A stretch of DNA of 64,000 nucleotides, from contig NC_079232.1 in NCBI RefSeq assembly GCF_028502605.1, forward strand, positions 5,828,001 to 5,892,000, given 5' to 3'. Position numbers and translations under genes: made by a program. The DNA comes from Trichoderma breve. Lineage: Eukaryota > Ascomycota > Sordariomycetes > Hypocreales > Hypocreaceae. Of this stretch, positions 58,883 to 64,000 are shown piece by piece. Position 1 is the first letter of the stretch. The number at the start of each line of letters is the position of its first letter. The notes beneath the pieces were generated by a model, which saw nothing but the letters and a program-made list of their open reading frames with translations, ran no database searches and was not told the DNA's origin.

Positions 58883-61218
58883 CTAAAAGGTTCTGCCCGG
58901 CTTGGCCGCCTTTATCAATTCGTTAAATGCATTTACTAGTTGCTTCTTCAGCTCCTTGTAGCTGACAACAAAGCTAGTCTGCTCATCTCTGCTGGTCAGG
59001 CAGATTCTCTCGTCAACGCCGGCATCGAGCTTGTTGAGGCAACGTATCATGTGTCCAATGTCCATGACAGGGTTCCCGTTGCTATCCACCTGGTGGAAAA
59101 CGTAGTCTCTGAAGAGCTTCAGCATGTATCGCTCTCCGTTCTCCGACCAGGCTCGGTCGCCTTCAAACTCCTGTCGCTCATTGACAGTGCCGAGCTTCAT
59201 CATGAGCCTAGCGATCCTTCCGTTTTCTAGTTCACGGAATAGCTCAGAGTTGAGCGCATCTGCCCTATGCTGGCTCTGGTCAAAGGCCGCTACAATATGG
59301 GTCGCTATCCCTTGAATGAACTCGTCAATCGACTTGTGTGCCGGGGCAGGGGTTGGCGTCAGCAACCACGTAATGGTATCCCTCATTTCTGCAGAATAGG
59401 TCCTGCTCATCTGCTCCATGGCCGCATTCAAGTTGGTGAGCTGCAAGGGGAGGGTGCCGGTGGCAAGGCAAAGTAGGGTACGGCCGAAATGCAGCAAGTC
59501 TTCTTGCTGCAGTTCTTGGACTGGCCGTCTAACGTCAAAGTGAACTACATCCAGTACGGAACACGCGTTGAGGCGAATCCGGTTCTTATCCGTCAAGATA
59601 ATCTTGCTAACGTCCACACAGCGCGCTGCGAGGTTGTTGTCGTGTATCGACTTGAGGGCCGTGGCAATCTGGGAAATATACCCCCAGAGAACCTGTTCGG
59701 TAATGGGCGGCTTTGGCTGAAATCGGCCGCCTGCCGCCACAGTTGGCGTGAGGTGTGCCTCAGCCAGGGTCTTGGATAGCGGGTGGTAGTCCTGCACAAA
59801 GATGAGAGAACTGTCTCCGAAAGCCCTCGTAGTGAAGGCATCGTGGATGCTGACAACGTTGGCATTATCAACCCGTTTCCACTCCTTTACGGATCGAATA
59901 GCATGCTCATTTGTCAGTCGAAAGCCTTCCAATCTCCGCAGACAATAAAGATTGCCATTCTTGGACGACGTGGCTTTGTACACCCAGCTGGGGTATCCAA
60001 ATATGTTTGCATTTTTGCGATGGGTCGTATCCAGGGCGACCAAGGAGTGGTAGTTCTCCAACTGTGGCAGCTGGGAATTAGGCATTACTTGAAGGGCAGC
60101 TTCCGACTTCTTTTGCATTTCCTCCCTCAGCTTCTCCGGTAAGAAGAACTCGTGGCTGAGGCGATGGTATGGCATCAGATCTTCTCGGTATGGCCCTATG
60201 GGAGCGTAAAGATGATGCTGTAATGGTTGTAATGGGGCAGCAAATGCGTTTTGAGTTTGAAAATATGTAGACTGAGCGCCAGCCATGGCATTATGGTCTT
60301 CAGCATAAGGGTTAAATGGTGTCGTGGCCATGTTTTGGCTTGACATCCCAAACGGATCGTATGTGACGGTTCCATCTTGTGACGTCCCATTTGTTGATGC
60401 AGCCTTGGCCACCACCGTTAGTGGAATCGAAATTGGAATTTGATGAGCTCCTGTGGGGACAAAGGTGGAAGGATATGGGACAGGAGGAGTAGGGGCATCT
60501 GGGAGAGGAGGTCGTACAGAGGAAGAGCTGAGATCGAAGCTGGGCGTGAATTCCCGTATAGAAGCAGGGTTAAACATGGGTGCCTCGGTATCTGGTAAAG
60601 TAGATGGCGTAGCGGCTACAATCAGATACAGTTAGCACAAAGAAACGAAGCGTTCGAAATGGCCATGCTTCAGACTTACCTCCTAGGCCACGCGGAGTGA
60701 AAGATGGGGCGGTGACAGCTTGTGAGGAAAATGTAGGCTTCTTATTGATAGGTTGTAGAAGTGAGGGCGTAAAAGATGGCGACTCGACATTCAGCGCCTT
60801 TTTCGAGCTATAACGAGTAGCAGGGTCAGTCACAGCCATGAAGCATGAACCAGGAACCAAGAGAGCATGTGCGCGCGTGTGTGCATAGCGTCGACGGAGA
60901 TGGGGGTAGGACTCGGACTCGTTGCTCTTATATCTGGCATATGAAGGGGAATCAACACCTACTTGTCTTGCTGGGGCGAATTCCCCTTGGTCTGATCGTG
61001 CGAAAAGGAACACCCCTGGTCCTCATAGCGACAATGGCCGTAGATAAGAACATTTCTGCAGAGCGTCTCCTTGTTTTCTGTTCACGGTCAGCCTGATCTG
61101 GTCTGGTCTGGTCCAGATATCGGTTCATGATATGCTGCTGAAACCCACCTCGTGTTTTGGGCCTTGGGGAGCCAACCTGGCGCCGCATCTCGGCAGTTTG
61201 ATATCGCGACGTCGCCAT
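58883..61218 (-). CDS. PAN3: PAN2-PAN3 deadenylase regulatory subunit Pan3
   Basis: Exons 61218-61149, 61077-60963, 60807-60680 and 60615-58883 on the minus strand give 681 residues. Pan3 recruits the Pan2 nuclease to poly(A)-binding protein and poly(A) tails. Exon 2 encodes the CCCH zinc finger C-x8-C-x6-C-x3-H (CRNVLIYGHC ... CSFSH). Exon 3 encodes a PAM2-type motif, KALNVESPSFTPSLLQP, for binding Pab1. SFTP/EFTP motifs recur twice more (APSFTPRG and REFTPSF). The pseudokinase domain starts near the sequence RLSHEFFLPEKLREE, and its C-terminal knob ends GVDERICLTSRDEQTSFVVSYKELKKQLV. Exon 2 was placed so that the KETLCRN segment typical of the family is kept; its acceptor CAG is 61080-61078. 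Confidence 0.94.
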
Positions 61219-61890
61219 GGTGGTCAATTGTGTTTCTCGAAAAGAGTGCCGTCCCCTGGGCCGGATCTACGACTTCTGGAGGCGGGATCAGCTTATGATT
61301 TGGGCGTCGGAAAGAGCACGGCAAGGAAGGGCAGAGGTCGGAGACGGGATCAGATATGTTTGGTCGAGTTGCGAGAGAGAAGCAGAGAAAGCAAAGGCTA
61401 GATGACGGTGAAGGAAGAGCAAGGACGAGGAGACGGAGACGGGACAAGGAGGAGGAAGTAGGACTTGTGGTGGCTTGGGTTGTGTTTTGTTTATCAACAT
61501 ACTGGATGGCAACAATCGTCTCCCATGGCTCAATTGATCGGGGCGGCGTCGCGCCCATGGACGAAGGATAAAACAGGCTCGAGCCCGGCCAAGACAAAAA
61601 GTATACGCACGAGAGTTGGTGACGAGCAGCCGCGCCTCGTCGCCGCTGATCGGGTTGGTGTCTTTGGAGGAGTGGGGAGACGCCGCCATCTCGGAACTAT
61701 GGTGGAAGCCAGATGCGGGTGCTAGCCGGGGTTGAGCCGAGATAGGAGCCCAAGGCGGTACGGTTTAATACTGTACTGTACTACAAAAGCGTTCAGTACC
61801 TGGGCGCATGCAATCAATCCAATAAGAATTCGCACTCCATTAGTGTAGGTTGGCGGGCGGATAGAGGACTGAATAACTTCTAAGGTATGT
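61219..61890. other. PAN3 leader and promoter region
   Basis: A C/T-rich (on minus) presumed leader of PAN3, followed by the 3' region of the acetyltransferase gene. A short ATG-led frame begins at 61689 on the minus strand but does not continue into anything recognisable. Confidence 0.5.
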
Positions 61891-62460
61891 CTAGCTACTA
61901 CATCTGGCATCTAATACAGGCTCTGCCCTTGATAACGGCTTTGAAAAATACAGAGTGCCATTCAACGGACTCGAATTATATGGCGCTGTTTCCACAAACC
62001 CTTCAGACTTGTACAAGCTAATGGCGGCAGTCATCTTTGACAGTGTGTCGAGCAGCATCTCGTCATAGTCCGCGGCTTGGGCACATCTCACTGCCTCTAC
62101 CAGTAGAGTCCTAGCTACCTGTCTCCCACGGGCTTCAGGATATACAAATAGTCGTTTGAGTTCGCAATGGCGTAGCCCTGTAGGTCGCGATTCAAGGTAT
62201 ACAGGCTCAAGCTCTATAGGCCGCAGAGCAATGCAGCCAAGTACTGTGTCTGTTGTTGCGTCCACAGCGAGGAGAAGCGCCCCAGTGGGCGCTGCATATT
62301 TCCCGGGCAACCCGTTTAGCTCGGCAGTGTAATTCTGGTGAGTCAAATCTTCGTCAAGCCATGTAGTGTACTCTTTGAAGCATTCGACTACTGCTGCGAG
62401 ATCTGACGAGGAAGAGGCTTGGCGAACAAGAACGGACGAGGCGGTAGGTTGTGTTGCCAT
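61891..62460 (-). CDS. GNAT-family N-acetyltransferase
   Basis: One exon encodes 189 residues. The GNAT fold is recognised from VLGCIALRPIE (strand 4 region), then CELKRLFVYPEARGRQVARTLL, which carries the acetyl-CoA-binding R-G-x-x-A loop. The sequence LLDTLSKMTAAISLYKSEGFVETAPYN follows, typical of the C-terminal half (LYxxxGF motif). These enzymes move an acetyl group from acetyl-CoA to an amine; the substrate is unknown. The small size and lack of targeting signals suggest a soluble enzyme. The ATG at 62460 is the first in the frame; the upstream open codons lack a useful ATG apart from none closer to the domain. It lies upstream of PAN3 on the same strand, but the spacing (about 670 bases) argues for separate transcription. 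Confidence 0.88.
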   Translation of the reverse strand: MATQPTASSVLVRQASSSSDLAAVVECFKEYTTWLDEDLTHQNYTAELNGLPGKYAAPTGALLLAVDATTDTVLGCIALRPIELEPVYLESRPTGLRHCELKRLFVYPEARGRQVARTLLVEAVRCAQAADYDEMLLDTLSKMTAAISLYKSEGFVETAPYNSSPLNGTLYFSKPLSRAEPVLDARCSS

Positions 62461-63231
62461 GGTATCTTGGCGCCTAGTTACAGGGTAGGTATCTTGTGTA
62501 TCGGATGACAAGATTTGAGTCAACCACCTTCAAAGTATAAAAGACTTAAGAATAGTGCGGGCAATTTACTTTTCAATACATGAGGATTAACGTCTTAAAA
62601 TTATAGATTAAGGGGTGCGATGAGTATAAACTGCAAATCTCAAGTGACGCATATGATGCATTTGCCGGTACCGGAGTCTTGTAGGATTCCATACCACCAG
62701 GTGCTAAAGCACAGTGGCTCTGTGGCACATGATTCAGCAAAGTACTTAAGAACAGAGGCTGCGCTTGACTCCAGAACAACCTGGCAACCAGGCGAGTTGA
62801 CGCAAAGTGTATTGCTGATACTTCTAGAATCTGGCTTTTCTGCCGACAAATGTATAAGCTTATTTAGCTACGAAGATTATAAAAGCTTTCCTCCCCGGCA
62901 ATCTTTTCTTGCAGACGAGCGTCAACGTGCTTGTGGATCAGTGAAGAGGCTCGGGCAAGCCTAGGCTGTTGGGCTCCGCTATAGCGATGAGGTAATGCGG
63001 CTTTGATGCAGGCACACCTCCAGCGATAAGCCAACTGGAGCCCGCTGTTATGACACTTGCGACAGCTCCAAGGTTCCTTATCGACGTCAACTTGGAAGCT
63101 TCAAACGCAACACAATTCCCAACCATCCGTGGTCAACCGTTCAAGAGGAAGAACGTGGTCACATGGACGACACACAGGCATCTTGATCCCATTCCTCATC
63201 CTTCCGGTTTCCTGTCGTTTCCCCGCCAAAG
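62461..63231. promoter_or_regulatory. Divergent promoter region, acetyltransferase/UBX protein
   Basis: This 771-base stretch lies between two divergent start codons and should contain both promoters. No further gene was recognised. Confidence 0.55.
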
Positions 63232-64000
63232 ATGGCCGACAACGCCGACGATACGGGACAGCTGTCACCAAGCCAGCAAGATGCCTTGCAGCAGTTTATG
63301 CAGTTGACAAACCAAGAGGCAAAAGATGCCATCCCGCTGCTAACAAGATCGCAATGGAATGTGCAGGTAAGATGATATAGTTGACTGCGATTTCTGGGAT
63401 GCCCTTCTTGACCTCTTCTTGATCAATCTTGGTATATGTCGTGCGTCGTTGTTAACCTTCGCCCGCGATGCCTAGATCGCCATTACCAAATTCTTCGACG
63501 GCGAGACAGCCGACCCAGTTGCTGAGGCAATGGCAGCTCAGGAAGCTCCGCGCTCGACCGCACGCCACGAGAATCTTCAGGAGAGCTTCTTGGTGGCACC
63601 AGACCGATCATCTGCATCGAGCCGGCGAAACCGAACCGACGCTGCTCCCCGGGTTGTGCCCTCGCCGCCCGTGATCCATCGGACACCATGGTTTATTGGT
63701 CTCCTGCTCACGCCGTTTAGCTGGGGTTGGCGGGTTGCCTCAACTCTCCTGCGCACGATCGGATACATCCTAGCATTCTTACCTGCCTCCATACGGCCGC
63801 GAACTGTTACAGCTGGAATTGCTACGGGCTTCCGAAGCCCAAGTGGTCGACGGATGCTTATGCCCCGGGATGCGGCAGCTAGATTTAGGCGGGAATTTGA
63901 CGAAGAATACGGATCGAACAGCCTCTCATTCTTTGAGGGCGGCATAGCCCAGGCCCATGACCTGGCTAAAAAGGACCTCAAATTCCTCCTCGTACTGTTC
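63232..64000 (+). CDS. UBA/UBX-domain protein (FAF2/UBXD8-like), 5' part
   Basis: Exons 63232-63366 and 63476 onward give the first 220 residues; the gene runs off the window. Residues about 10-55 (LSPSQQDALQQFMQLTN ... WNVQIAITKFFD) form a UBA-like ubiquitin-binding domain, split by the intron. A disordered linker leads to a hydrophobic stretch at about 117-149 (WFIGLLLTPFSWGWRVAS...), likely a membrane hairpin. The last residues (SLSFFEGGIAQAHDLAKKDLKFLLVLF) begin the UAS thioredoxin-like domain. This order matches FAF2/UBXD8 and fungal Ucp10/Ubx-type proteins, which recruit Cdc48/p97 to the ER membrane for degradation of ubiquitylated proteins. The UBX domain itself is not in the window and is inferred. 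Confidence 0.88.

Noticed and set aside
61288..61689. ATG-led frame upstream of PAN3 (MAASPHSSKDTNP...)
   Set aside because: The first 26 residues look protein-like, but no splice joins them to a recognisable exon and the rest is C/T-rich leader-like sequence. It may be an upstream ORF or a small gene I cannot support.

Overview
This 64 kb window is nuclear DNA of a filamentous ascomycete. The genes carry short introns (mostly 50-120 nt) with GT...AG ends and CTAAC/CTAAT-like branch sites. The proteins are fungal housekeeping types (gamma-COP, Efr3, Rim2, Pan3, Lsm7, Atp12, an Rsr1/Bud1 GTPase, a Whi3-like protein) next to fungal-specific regulators. Protein sequences and the very long intergenic spacers suggest a Sordariomycete, most likely Hypocreales and possibly Trichoderma-like. 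That placement is inference from remembered homologues, not a search.

Layout: 0-8.3 kb holds a Baeyer-Villiger-type flavin monooxygenase and a large transcription-factor-like protein with an aberrant cysteine cluster, both on +. At 8.8-10.0 kb on - is the F1-ATPase assembly chaperone Atp12, divergent from gamma-COP (SEC21, + 10.9-14.0 kb). EFR3 follows (+ 16.0-19.6 kb), then a small single-pass membrane protein with a PPPPY motif (+ 22.3-23.0 kb). A gene-free stretch of nearly 8 kb leads to an eight-exon Rsr1/Bud1-type Ras GTPase (+ 30.9-32.1 kb). A tRNA-Pro(AGG) with a 19-nt intron lies on - at 33.1 kb. A second gene-free stretch of about 9 kb precedes the Whi3-like RNA-binding protein (+ 42.4-44.3 kb). 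RIM2 (- 46.9-48.2 kb) and a protein with a C-terminal Zn2Cys6 cluster (- 49.2-51.1 kb) follow. A third spacer of about 6 kb precedes LSM7 (+ 57.3-57.9 kb), which is convergent with PAN3 (- 58.9-61.2 kb). A GNAT acetyltransferase (- 61.9-62.5 kb) and the 5' part of a UBA/UBX-type protein (+ 63.2 kb to the window end) finish the window.

The genes do not form one pathway. Two themes recur: membrane traffic and plasma-membrane signalling (SEC21, EFR3, RSR1, the PPPPY protein), and post-transcriptional control (WHI3-like, LSM7, PAN3). Only the monooxygenase and its adjacent regulator look like a possible accessory module. No mobile element, CRISPR array or known defence system was seen.

The most interesting signals are: (1) the last RSR1 intron, where a canonical TAG acceptor would destroy the C terminus and a rare AAG five bases downstream restores it; (2) two short palindrome-related motifs, TACGAGTA/TACTCGTA and TACGGAGTA/TACTCCGTA, that recur only between genes, including one 18-bp perfect palindrome; and (3) the two unusual cysteine-cluster proteins. 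Exon borders were set by hand from splice consensus and reading frame, so all gene models are predictions.
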